A stretch of 6,843 nt of DNA from an uncultured Oscillospiraceae bacterium (GTDB lineage: Bacteria; Bacillota; Clostridia; Oscillospirales; Oscillospiraceae). Both the position numbers and the translations under genes were made by a program. Of the stretch, positions 1 through 5,038 are shown piece by piece. Within the stretch, counting starts at the first letter, position 1. Every line of letters starts with the position of its first letter. The stretch is taken from NCBI GenBank assembly GCA_934565615.1, contig CAKTIH010000116.1:1-6843 (forward strand). Direction: 5' to 3'. The notes beneath the pieces are model-generated. The model was not told where the DNA came from. It did no database searches and saw only the letters and a program-made list of their open reading frames with translations.

Positions 1-388
1 CGGTAGCCATGGAGTCCATGAAGCAGGCGGCGAGGCGGCCAAGGCCGCCGTTGCCGAGACCTGCGTCCGGCTCCTCCTCGAAGATATCGGACGCGCTGCG
101 TCCCATGTCCTCAAGCGCGCCGGTGACAGCGTCGGAGATGCCGAGGTTGTAGGCGTTCTTCATAAGGCTGCGCCCCATGAGGAACTCCATCGACATATAG
201 TGTATCTCTTTTTCCGCGTGGCGCGGGTCCTCAATGGTGAGCAGGCGGCTCATGAGCTCGCGGATGACTATGGCCGTGGCCTGAAATATCTGCTCGTTGG
301 TGGCGGCCTCGCCGCTTACGCTGAACTGCGCGCTGAGCTTATCCTCTATCGCGCTTCGGACTTCGTCTCTGGATATCTGATTATTCAT
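1..388 (-). CDS. glgP: Glycogen/starch/maltodextrin phosphorylase, N-terminal part (runs off the left edge)
   Basis: The enzyme cleaves alpha-1,4-glucan ends with phosphate to release glucose-1-phosphate, in the cytoplasm, using pyridoxal phosphate (family GT35). Only the first 129 residues are in the window; family members are roughly 750-850 residues, so most of the protein, including the PLP lysine, lies outside. The visible part carries the family blocks YMSMEFLMGRSL (residues 64-75) and GLGNGGLGRLAACF (110-123), followed by MDSMAT, which is very characteristic of bacterial GlgP/MalP. The ATG at 386-388 is preceded by a strong GGAGGT ribosome binding site at 394-399, six bases away. It lies downstream of glgC and glgD on the same strand, but two terminator-like hairpins and its own candidate promoter separate it from them, so it is probably a separate transcript. 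The gene assignment is firm. Whether it prefers glycogen or maltodextrin cannot be told from this fragment; the glg neighbours favour glycogen. Confidence 0.95.
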   Translation of the reverse strand, partial: MNNQISRDEVRSAIEDKLSAQFSVSGEAATNEQIFQATAIVIRELMSRLLTIEDPRHAEKEIHYMSMEFLMGRSLMKNAYNLGISDAVTGALEDMGRSASDIFEEEPDAGLGNGGLGRLAACFMDSMAT

Positions 389-418
389 TTATTACCTCCG
401 TGGAGTAGAGTATGCCCG

Positions 419-446
419 ATCATATAAACTCCGGTAACGTTACCGG
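419..446 (-). promoter_or_regulatory. Candidate glgP promoter
   Basis: On the minus strand a good -10 hexamer TATGAT (419-424) lies about 31 bases upstream of the glgP start codon. This puts the transcription start near 412 and gives a short leader with the GGAGGT site. No good TTGACA-like -35 is found at 17 bases; that position falls inside the palindrome at 430-447. This suggests either a weak promoter helped by an activator or one blocked by a repressor. The call rests on position and the -10 match only. Confidence 0.5.
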
Positions 447-447
447 A
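430..447. promoter_or_regulatory. 18-bp perfect palindrome, likely operator of glgP
   Basis: The sequence TCCGGTAACGTTACCGGA reads the same on both strands over all 18 bases. It sits between the -35 and -10 positions of the candidate glgP promoter, about 20-35 bases upstream of the expected start of transcription. Operators of LacI/GalR-family sugar regulators are typically even-length palindromes with a central CG, as here (AACGTT core). It does not match the CcpA cre consensus well outside the central bases. Binding by a LacI-type sugar repressor is inference; no regulator gene is in the window. Confidence 0.5.
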
Positions 448-456
448 TATCGGGGA

Positions 457-487
457 AAAACAATGCGGCCGGAGGTCGCATTGTTTT
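457..487 (-). terminator. Terminator hairpin, copy 1, just upstream of the glgP promoter
   Basis: Arms AAAACAATGCG (457-467) and CGCATTGTTTT (477-487) are perfect 11-bp complements and can extend inwards by two C-G pairs around a three-base loop. Read on the minus strand the stem ends in TTTTT (five T, 460 down to 456), so it resembles a Rho-independent terminator. On the plus strand it ends in four T, so it may work in both directions. The arms are identical to those of the hairpin at 698-728; only the loop differs (GGA here, ATA there, plus-strand reading). It would keep glgCD read-through from reaching glgP. Confidence 0.65.
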
Positions 488-543
488 GTCTGCCAGTCAA
501 GAAAACTATGCTGCAAAGTAAAGAAACAGAGCAGCGGGGGAGC

Positions 544-567
544 TTGAGGGGGCAAGGCCCGCCTCAA
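544..567. repeat. Inverted repeat within the hairpin cluster
   Basis: TTGAGG (544-549) pairs with CCTCAA (562-567), and inside it GGGC (550-553) pairs with GCCC (557-560) around AAG, leaving one unpaired G at 561. It has no T-tract, so it is not a standard terminator. Confidence 0.55.
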
Positions 568-584
568 ATCGGATAAACCGCCGT

Positions 585-612
585 CGAAAGCCTTGATGCT
601 TCAAGGCTTTCG
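585..612. repeat. 12-bp inverted repeat with TGCT loop
   Basis: CGAAAGCCTTGA (585-596) and TCAAGGCTTTCG (601-612) are perfect complements around the four-base loop TGCT (597-600). There is no following T-tract on either strand. It resembles the next hairpin at 618-643 in its loop and in the flanking TTGA/TCAA. Confidence 0.65.
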
Positions 613-617
613 GTAAA

Positions 618-643
618 AGCATTTTGAATGCTTTCAAAATGCT
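618..643. repeat. 11-bp inverted repeat with TGCT loop
   Basis: AGCATTTTGAA (618-628) and TTCAAAATGCT (633-643) pair perfectly around TGCT (629-632), the same loop as the hairpin at 585-612. A competing fold is possible: AAAGCATT (616-623) with AATGCTTT (627-634) around TTG. The two folds are mutually exclusive. Confidence 0.65.
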
Positions 644-653
644 CGGCGGAAAG

Positions 654-694
654 CGCTTGTCAAAAGAGTCCTTACAGGACTGTTTTGACAAGCG
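654..694. repeat. 41-bp inverted repeat, longest in the cluster
   Basis: CGCTTGTCAAAA (654-665) pairs with TTTTGACAAGCG (683-694). After one G-G mismatch, AGTCCT (667-672) pairs with AGGACT (676-681), leaving the three-base loop TAC. This gives 18 paired positions in 41 bases. It lies directly beside the terminator copy at 698-728, on the glgP-proximal side. Confidence 0.7.
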
Positions 695-697
695 GGA

Positions 698-728
698 AAA
701 ACAATGCGGCCATAGGTCGCATTGTTTT
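698..728 (-). terminator. Terminator hairpin, copy 2, at the end of glgD
   Basis: Arms AAAACAATGCG (698-708) and CGCATTGTTTT (718-728) pair perfectly. On the minus strand the stem is followed by TTTTT (701 down to 697). It begins 25 bases beyond the glgD stop codon, the expected place for the Rho-independent terminator of the transcript that ends with glgD. It has the same arms as the hairpin at 457-487. Confidence 0.75.
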
Positions 729-753
729 ATGGCAAATTGGTTAGTGGCTGCGC

Positions 754-1866
754 TTAGATTTCTATGCCCTTGGGTACGACTATGGGAAGCTTGTCGCTCC
801 CGGTCAGCACCGTCCCGGCAGAGAACACGACAGCCTTATCGGCGATGACGTGGCTCAGCTCAGAGTTTTCGCCGACTATGCAGCGGCGCATAATGATGCA
901 GTCCTTGAGCTTCGCGCCTGCGCTGATGCGCGCACCGGAAAAGACGATGCAGTTTTCGATATCGCCTTCGATGATGCAGTTATCGGCGACAAGGCAGTTG
1001 AGAGAGGAGGAGTGCTCACCGTAATAGGTGCTGACTTCCTCGCGTATCTTCGTGCGCACGGGACGGTCGGCGGGGAAAATGTCGCCGCGGTTTGCCGCAT
1101 CGAGCATATCCATGTTGGCGTGATAGTAGCTGTCGACACTGTGGATAATGGCGGAGTAGCCGTGATGGACGTATATCCCCATTTTACCCCCGTTTGCGAG
1201 ATAGTAGTCTATCGCGTCCTTGTGGAAGCGGTAGAGGTTATGCTCATGAGAATAGTCCATCAGGCGCAGCAGCACATCGCGGTTAATGATGTATGCTTCG
1301 AGCGAGGCGACGCCTTTACTCTCATCGCGCGGCTCGACGAGCATGTGCTTCACAAGGCCATCCTCACCGGTGACATAACGCAGGCGGCTGCCGTCAACGC
1401 TGCTGTCGGCGCAGATCGCGGTGATCTCAGCACCGGAGCGAATGTGCTGCTTCATGGGAACAGAGAGGTCGATATTCGCGTAGAGATTGCCGAGCATGAG
1501 CACAACGTACTTGCTCTTGATGTCCTTTATGTAGGTGGAGACGGCGTTTAACGCCTCCATCGTGCCGGTGTAGTTGCCCTTGTGGTACTCAGGCAGGCCG
1601 AAGGGCGGGAGCATGCGCAGGCCGTTGTCGCGGCGGCTCATGTCCCAGGGCTTGCCGCTGCCGATATGGTCGAGCAGGGACTGATAGTCACGCTGGACGA
1701 TGACGCCGACATCGAGGATGCCTGCGTTGCGCATGGAAGAAAGCGGGAAGTCTATAAGGCGGTAGCGGCCGCAGACGGGCAGCGATGCCGCCGTGCGGGA
1801 TTTGACAAGCTCGCGCAGCTCAGGAAAAGTGTTGTACGCAAAGATAATTCCGTGGAAATCCTTCAT
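754..1866 (-). CDS. glgD: GlgD, regulatory/non-catalytic subunit of glucose-1-phosphate adenylyltransferase
   Basis: A 370-residue paralogue of GlgC: nucleotidyltransferase-like domain (about 1-250) followed by a left-handed beta-helix-like C-terminus (about 285-370, with repeats such as CLVADNCIIEGDIENCIVFSGARI). The family fold is clear from GRYRLIDFPLSS (33-44), HIGSGKPWDM (67-76) and the NMDML segment. Key catalytic features are missing. The GGxGxRL nucleotide loop near the N-terminus is replaced by FAYNTFPELREL, the catalytic GDH aspartate becomes Asn in GNLYANID (126-133), and the substrate-binding lysine of FxEKP becomes Glu in LVEP (176-179). In Firmicutes, GlgD is known to partner GlgC in a hetero-oligomer and modulate it, with little or no activity alone; that role is inferred here. 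The ATG follows the glgC stop by three bases, and its ribosome binding site GAGGAGGT (1874-1881) lies inside the last glgC codons, so translation is probably coupled. Confidence 0.95.
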   Translation of the reverse strand: MKDFHGIIFAYNTFPELRELVKSRTAASLPVCGRYRLIDFPLSSMRNAGILDVGVIVQRDYQSLLDHIGSGKPWDMSRRDNGLRMLPPFGLPEYHKGNYTGTMEALNAVSTYIKDIKSKYVVLMLGNLYANIDLSVPMKQHIRSGAEITAICADSSVDGSRLRYVTGEDGLVKHMLVEPRDESKGVASLEAYIINRDVLLRLMDYSHEHNLYRFHKDAIDYYLANGGKMGIYVHHGYSAIIHSVDSYYHANMDMLDAANRGDIFPADRPVRTKIREEVSTYYGEHSSSLNCLVADNCIIEGDIENCIVFSGARISAGAKLKDCIIMRRCIVGENSELSHVIADKAVVFSAGTVLTGSDKLPIVVPKGIEI

Positions 1867-1869
1867 TGC

Positions 1870-3063
1870 TCAAACCTCCTCACCGGTGTAGATCATCGCG
1901 CCGGCAGGCACGCGCGCGCCGGAGCCGATCTCGATTTTCGGGCCGCAGGTGGCGACGCCCCAGTCGTCCGAGCCGTCGGGCGCGGAGCCGACATGAGCGC
2001 CGGAGTGAATAACGGTGTTCTCGCCGATAATGGCGTATTCAACGGTAGCACCGGACTCGACGACCGCGCCGGGCATGAGCACGCTGTAGCACACGTTTGC
2101 CCCGGTCTGGACCTTGACGGAGGGCGAGAGCACGGAGTTCTCGACGTGCCCGTCGATCTCGCAGCCCTCGGTGACTATCGAGTGGATGATCTCGGCATGC
2201 TCGCCGGTGTAATGCGGCGGGCAGATAGGGCTGCGCGCGCTGATCGGCCAGTCGGGATCGTAGAGGTTAATGAGCGTGGGGGAGAGCATATCCATGTTCG
2301 CGTCCCAAAGACTTGTGATGGTGCCGACATCGCGCCAGTAGCCGCTGAAGCGGTACGGCCAGAGCTTTTCGCCCGCGGCGAGCATGTTCGGGATTATGTT
2401 TTTGCCGAAGTCTTTGTCGGAGTTCGGGTCGTTTTCATCGGCGATGAGGTATTCGCGCAGCTTCTTCCAGTTGAAGATGTATATGCCCATAGATGCAAGG
2501 TCGCTCTTCGGTTGCTTGGGCTTCTCCTCAAACTCGTTTATGTACCCGTCCGGACCGACGTTCATGATGCCGAAGCGGGTGGCCTCCTCCATCGAGACCT
2601 GAAGCACGGAGATCGTGCAGGCGGCGTCCTTCTCGATATGCTCGCGCAGCATGTCGGAATAATCCATCTTGTATATATGGTCGCCTGAGAGGATCAGCAC
2701 GTTGTCGGGATCATAGCTCTCGATGAAGCCGATGTTCTGATAGATCGCGTTCGCGGTGCCGGAGAACCACGAGCCGCGCTCACCGGCGCTCTGGTACGGC
2801 GGCAGGATGTAAACGCCGCCGTCGGACACGTCGAGGTCCCACGGCTGGCCGCTGCCGATATAGCTGTTGAGCTGGAGCGGACGGTACTGCGTCAGAACGC
2901 CGACGGTGTCGATACCGGAGTTTGCGCAGTTGGAGAGCGGGAAGTCGATTATCCTGTACTTTCCGCCGAAGGGGACGCTGGGCTTGGCTACATTTTGAGT
3001 CAAGGCATACAGACGGGAGCCCTGTCCTCCCGCCAGGAGCATTGCGATGCAGCTTTTTTTCAT
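1870..3063 (-). CDS. glgC: Glucose-1-phosphate adenylyltransferase, catalytic subunit GlgC
   Basis: This cytoplasmic enzyme makes ADP-glucose and pyrophosphate from ATP and glucose-1-phosphate, the committed step of bacterial glycogen synthesis. The 397-residue protein has the nucleotide-binding loop GGQGSRL (12-18), [19 protein letters not shown] (27-45), the metal/catalytic aspartate in [10 protein letters not shown] (126-135, Asp128), and the glucose-1-phosphate site FEEKP (178-182, Lys181). A left-handed beta-helix domain with hexapeptide-like repeats follows from about residue 290 to the end. All expected catalytic residues are present, unlike in GlgD. I chose the ATG at 3061-3063 because it has AGGAGGT (3069-3075) six bases upstream and gives the usual [13 protein letters not shown] start. 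A longer in-frame reading back to 3240 runs into pth, adds an arginine-rich tail and is not credible. The gene is 50 bases downstream of pth and three bases ahead of glgD. Confidence 0.97.
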   Translation of the reverse strand: MKKSCIAMLLAGGQGSRLYALTQNVAKPSVPFGGKYRIIDFPLSNCANSGIDTVGVLTQYRPLQLNSYIGSGQPWDLDVSDGGVYILPPYQSAGERGSWFSGTANAIYQNIGFIESYDPDNVLILSGDHIYKMDYSDMLREHIEKDAACTISVLQVSMEEATRFGIMNVGPDGYINEFEEKPKQPKSDLASMGIYIFNWKKLREYLIADENDPNSDKDFGKNIIPNMLAAGEKLWPYRFSGYWRDVGTITSLWDANMDMLSPTLINLYDPDWPISARSPICPPHYTGEHAEIIHSIVTEGCEIDGHVENSVLSPSVKVQTGANVCYSVLMPGAVVESGATVEYAIIGENTVIHSGAHVGSAPDGSDDWGVATCGPKIEIGSGARVPAGAMIYTGEEV

Positions 3064-3087
3064 TGTCAACCTCCTGAGTGCAATATA

Positions 3088-3117
3088 TTTATCTGGAAAA
3101 TTTCCAATAAAATTCAA
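3088..3117 (-). promoter_or_regulatory. Possible glgC promoter with internal palindrome
   Basis: The 50-base gap between pth and glgC is strikingly AT-rich compared with the surrounding genes. On the minus strand TTGAAT (3112-3117, overlapping the pth stop) and GATAAA (3088-3093) are 18 bases apart and could be weak -35 and -10 elements. The spacer contains the 13-base palindrome TGGAAAATTTCCA (3094-3106). It may allow glgCD to be transcribed separately from prs-pth. The hexamers are poor matches, so this is tentative. Confidence 0.3.
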
Positions 3118-3701
3118 TTGTAGCGGTTCATGGCGCGGTCGGCTCCGTCGGTGATGTAGCACTCGGCGGCGTGGGCGGCGCGGAGCGCGGCGTCGCGCAT
3201 ATCGACGGCGTCCTGATCCTTGAACGCGGAGAGCACCCAATCGGCCATGTCATAGTCAGGGTGCGGGGGTGCGCCGACGCCTATGCGGATGCGGGGGAAT
3301 GCGTCGGTGCCGAGCTGGGCGATGATGTTTTTGAGTCCGTTGTGCCCGCCGGCGCTGCCCTTGACGCGGATGCGCAGCTTGCCGATCGGCAGGCTTATCT
3401 CGTCCGATACGACGATCACGTGCTCCGGCGGTATTTTATAGAACCTTACCGCCTGAATGACGGCCTCACCGGAGAGGTTCATAAAGGTCTGCGGCTTCAT
3501 GAGCATGACGCTCTCGCCGCCTATATCGACCGTTGCTGTGAGCGCCTTGAAGCGCGAGCGGTTGATGCTGATGTTCTTTTCCTTGGCCATAGCGTCCGCC
3601 GCCATGAAGCCCGCGTTGTGGCGGGTGCCCTCGTATTTAAGCCCGGGGTTGCCGAGAAACACGATGAGCCAGCTTACCCCGCCGGGCTTTTTGAAAAGCA
3701 T
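3114..3701 (-). CDS. pth: Peptidyl-tRNA hydrolase
   Basis: Pth cleaves the ester bond of peptidyl-tRNAs dropped from ribosomes, recycling tRNA in the cytoplasm; it is normally essential. The 195-residue length fits the family. The catalytic and substrate-binding residues are all visible: Asn18 in LGNPG (16-20), the catalytic His28 in GTRHNAGF (25-32), Asn75 in [11 protein letters not shown] (68-78), Asp100 in [15 protein letters not shown] (98-112), and Asn121 in GSAGGHNGL (115-123). The start ATG at 3699-3701 gives the short [20 protein letters not shown] lead-in, similar to clostridial Pth proteins. Its ribosome binding site GGGGTG is acceptable but weaker than those of its neighbours. It lies 153 bases downstream of prs, a pairing also seen in Bacillus (prs-ctc-pth), and 50 bases ahead of glgC. 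Confidence 0.97.
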   Translation of the reverse strand: MLFKKPGGVSWLIVFLGNPGLKYEGTRHNAGFMAADAMAKEKNISINRSRFKALTATVDIGGESVMLMKPQTFMNLSGEAVIQAVRFYKIPPEHVIVVSDEISLPIGKLRIRVKGSAGGHNGLKNIIAQLGTDAFPRIRIGVGAPPHPDYDMADWVLSAFKDQDAVDMRDAALRAAHAAECYITDGADRAMNRYN

Positions 3702-3742
3702 TTGTTTTCACCCCAATGCTGGAGAACGTTTATCAATAACAT

Positions 3743-3761
3743 GATTGCTGCTCGGGCAATC
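3743..3761. repeat. Small inverted repeat in the prs-pth gap
   Basis: GATTGC (3743-3748) pairs with GCAATC (3756-3761) around seven bases. It lies about 40 bases upstream of pth and has no T-tract, so it is a possible leader or processing hairpin rather than a terminator. With such short arms it could be chance. Confidence 0.3.
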
Positions 3762-3799
3762 GGTTTACATACTTAGTACACTGATGCACCGTACCTTCA

Positions 3800-3822
3800 C
3801 AGCGCCGGTTTGCCCGGCGCTG
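3800..3822. repeat. GC-rich stem-loop in the prs-pth gap
   Basis: CAGCGCCGG (3800-3808) and CCGGCGCTG (3814-3822) are perfect nine-base complements around TTTGC. The hairpin lies 33 bases beyond the prs stop codon in the direction of transcription. On the minus strand it is followed by TGTGAAGG, with no run of T, so it is not a standard terminator. It may weaken read-through, protect the 3' end of the prs message, or be a processing site. This gap holds no gene that I can see. Confidence 0.5.
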
Positions 3823-3854
3823 CGGAAACGGAACGGTATTCGTTTCTTCTGACG

Positions 3855-4817
3855 TCAATCGAATAGATTGGAGATAGAGACTTCCTCGTAAATTCTTCTG
3901 ATAGCCTCGGCAAAGACCGGCGCGGTGGATATGTACTTGATCTTGCTGCACGCAGGCTTATCGGAGGGGTAAGGAATGGTGTCGAGCAGGAGCAGCTCTT
4001 CAATGCAGCTATTCTCGATGCGCTCGATAGCGGGACCGGAGAGTACGCCGTGGGTCGCGCAGGCGTAGACCTTCTTTGCGCCGCCTATCTCGCTGATGGC
4101 CTTGGCCGCGCCGCAGAGGGAACCGGCGGTATCGACGATGTCGTCAAGCAGGATGCAGGTCTTGCCTTCGACGTTGCCGATGATGTTCATGACTTCGGAC
4201 TGGTTCGCCTTTTCGCGGCGCTTGTCGACGATGGCCATGTTGACGCCGAGCTTCATCGAGAAAGCGCGCACACGCGCGGTGCTGCCGACGTCGGGGGAGA
4301 CGACCATAACGTCCTCATTGCCCTTGCCGAACATGTTGACAAAGTGCTTGACAAACAGGTGGGAGCCGAGAAGATTGTCCACAGGGATATCGAAGAAGCC
4401 CTGGATCTGCGCAGCGTGAAGGTCCATCGTCAGCACTCTGTCCGCGCCGGCGGTGGTGATAAGGTTGGCGACGAGCTTTGCGGAGATGGGATCGCGGCTC
4501 TTGGCCTTTCTGTCCTGACGGGCATAGCCGAAGTAGGGAATGACCGCGGTGATACGGCCGGCGGAGGCTCTGCGCATCGCGTCGATCATGATGAGCAGCT
4601 CCATGAGGTTGTCGTTGACGTGGTTGCAGGTGGACTGAACGATGAAAACGTCCTTGCCGCGCACCGGCTCAAACACGGAAACGGAGCATTCGCCGTCAGC
4701 AAACTGTGCAACGTCTGCCTTGCCGAGCGTCCGGTACAGTTCAGAGCAGATATGCTCGGCCAGTTCAGGATTGGAATTGCCCGCGAAAACCTTGATTTCC
4801 TTGCCGTGTGAGATCAT
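3855..4817 (-). CDS. prs: Ribose-phosphate pyrophosphokinase (PRPP synthetase)
   Basis: The enzyme transfers pyrophosphate from ATP to ribose-5-phosphate to give PRPP, the precursor of purines, pyrimidines, histidine, tryptophan and NAD. The 320-residue length is typical of the bacterial class I enzyme. Visible hallmarks are FADGE (39-43), the flexible ATP loop YFGYARQDRKAKSRDPISAKL (95-115), MDLHAAQIQGFF (131-142) with the conserved His134, the DKRR segment (197-200) with the catalytic lysine, and the PRPP-binding loop ILLDDIVDTAGS (221-232). The ATG at 4815-4817 has GGAGG ten bases upstream. It is the first gene of the leftward prs-pth-glgC-glgD run and is divergent from prfB. In Bacillus prs follows glmU; here no glmU is adjacent. 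Confidence 0.98.
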   Translation of the reverse strand: MISHGKEIKVFAGNSNPELAEHICSELYRTLGKADVAQFADGECSVSVFEPVRGKDVFIVQSTCNHVNDNLMELLIMIDAMRRASAGRITAVIPYFGYARQDRKAKSRDPISAKLVANLITTAGADRVLTMDLHAAQIQGFFDIPVDNLLGSHLFVKHFVNMFGKGNEDVMVVSPDVGSTARVRAFSMKLGVNMAIVDKRREKANQSEVMNIIGNVEGKTCILLDDIVDTAGSLCGAAKAISEIGGAKKVYACATHGVLSGPAIERIENSCIEELLLLDTIPYPSDKPACSKIKYISTAPVFAEAIRRIYEEVSISNLFD

Positions 4818-4859
4818 TTCTCTTTTTCCTCCGTAATCGTCTTATATTCATTTTAGCCC

Positions 4860-4877
4860 GCACCCATTTCCGGGTGC
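4860..4877. repeat. Stem-loop in the prs leader
   Basis: GCACCC (4860-4865) pairs with GGGTGC (4872-4877) around six bases. If transcription starts near 4887, this hairpin lies about ten bases from the 5' end of the prs message and about 40 bases before its start codon. There is no adjacent T-tract. Possible roles are 5'-end stabilisation or a regulatory leader; neither is shown. Confidence 0.4.
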
Positions 4878-4893
4878 ATAATCATTCACGCTG

Positions 4894-4902
4894 ATTATAA
4901 CA
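4894..4902 (-). promoter_or_regulatory. Extended -10 promoter for prs
   Basis: Read on the minus strand, TGTTATAAT is a perfect extended -10 (TG, one base, TATAAT). The -35 region 17 bases upstream does not resemble TTGACA, which is tolerated by extended -10 promoters. The predicted start of transcription is near 4887, leaving a leader of about 70 bases before the prs ATG. Confidence 0.7.
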
Positions 4903-4947
4903 CCTATAGCGCGAAATTGGAAGAGCAAAGCCGCGGTATCAGCGCTC

Positions 4948-4972
4948 AAATTGCGTATAAAAAAAGCAATTT
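4948..4972. promoter_or_regulatory. Inverted repeat and A-tract upstream of the prfB promoter
   Basis: AAATTGC (4948-4954) and GCAATTT (4966-4972) flank an 11-base spacer ending in seven A (4959-4965). The A-tract is centred about 43 bases before the predicted prfB start of transcription, the position of a proximal UP element bound by the RNA polymerase alpha subunit. The repeat runs into the -35 hexamer, so it could instead be a repressor site. Both readings are inference. Confidence 0.35.
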
Positions 4973-4998
4973 ACAAGCCCCCTGTTTTTGTGTATAAT
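4970..4998 (+). promoter_or_regulatory. Strong housekeeping-type promoter for prfB
   Basis: TTTACA (4970-4975), one mismatch from TTGACA, and a perfect TATAAT (4993-4998) are separated by exactly 17 bases. The expected start of transcription is near 5005, giving a leader of about 34 bases to the ATG at 5039. This is the best promoter in the window and also serves the downstream YitT-family gene. Confidence 0.85.
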
Positions 4999-5038
4999 AG
5001 TACTCTATGAAGAAAATTATTTGAAAGTGGTTGAAACG

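Larger units (their letters stand above)
457..728. repeat. Intergenic hairpin cluster bounded by two copies of one palindromic repeat
   Basis: This non-coding stretch contains six non-overlapping inverted repeats: 457-487, 544-567, 585-612, 618-643, 654-694 and 698-728. The outermost two share GGGAAAAACAATGCGGCC and GGTCGCATTGTTTT, so the whole block also has complementary ends, as in a small non-autonomous element. No transposase and no obvious target-site duplication is seen at the edges. Open frames crossing the block on both strands lack ribosome binding sites and read through the palindromes, so I treat them as non-coding. Candidate explanations are a dispersed repeat family or a structured RNA leader/trailer. 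The block's origin is unknown to me. Confidence 0.6.

Noticed and set aside
430..447. CcpA cre site at the glgP palindrome
   Set aside because: The central bases (AACGTT) fit, but the flanking positions (GGT/ACC) do not match the cre consensus, so a CcpA call is not supported.
506..691. Minus-strand open frame of 61 codons in the hairpin cluster
   Set aside because: It is made of the palindromes at 544-567, 585-612, 618-643 and 654-691, with no ribosome binding site. It is better explained as repeat sequence than as a gene.
457..728. CRISPR array or insertion sequence in the hairpin cluster
   Set aside because: The repeats are not evenly spaced or numerous enough for CRISPR, and there is no transposase gene or clear target-site duplication at the edges.
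624..848. Plus-strand open frame of 74 codons
   Set aside because: It starts inside a hairpin, passes through the terminator at 698-728 and ends antisense to glgD, with no family resemblance.
1582..2688. Plus-strand open frame of 368 codons
   Set aside because: It lies antisense to glgD and glgC, both of which have full family motifs. It has no ribosome binding site or recognisable domain and is a by-product of GC-rich codon use.
3064..3240. N-terminal extension of GlgC by 59 codons
   Set aside because: It overlaps the pth coding region in another frame and is arginine-rich. The ATG at 3063 has a strong ribosome binding site and gives the standard GlgC start.
4050..4811. Plus-strand open frame of 253 codons opposite prs
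   Set aside because: prs on the other strand is unambiguous; this frame has no recognisable motif.
4988..5038. N-terminal extension of RF2 starting at GTG 4988
   Set aside because: The GTG precedes the -10 hexamer of the predicted promoter, so it would not be on the message. The ATG at 5039 matches the family's normal N-terminus.
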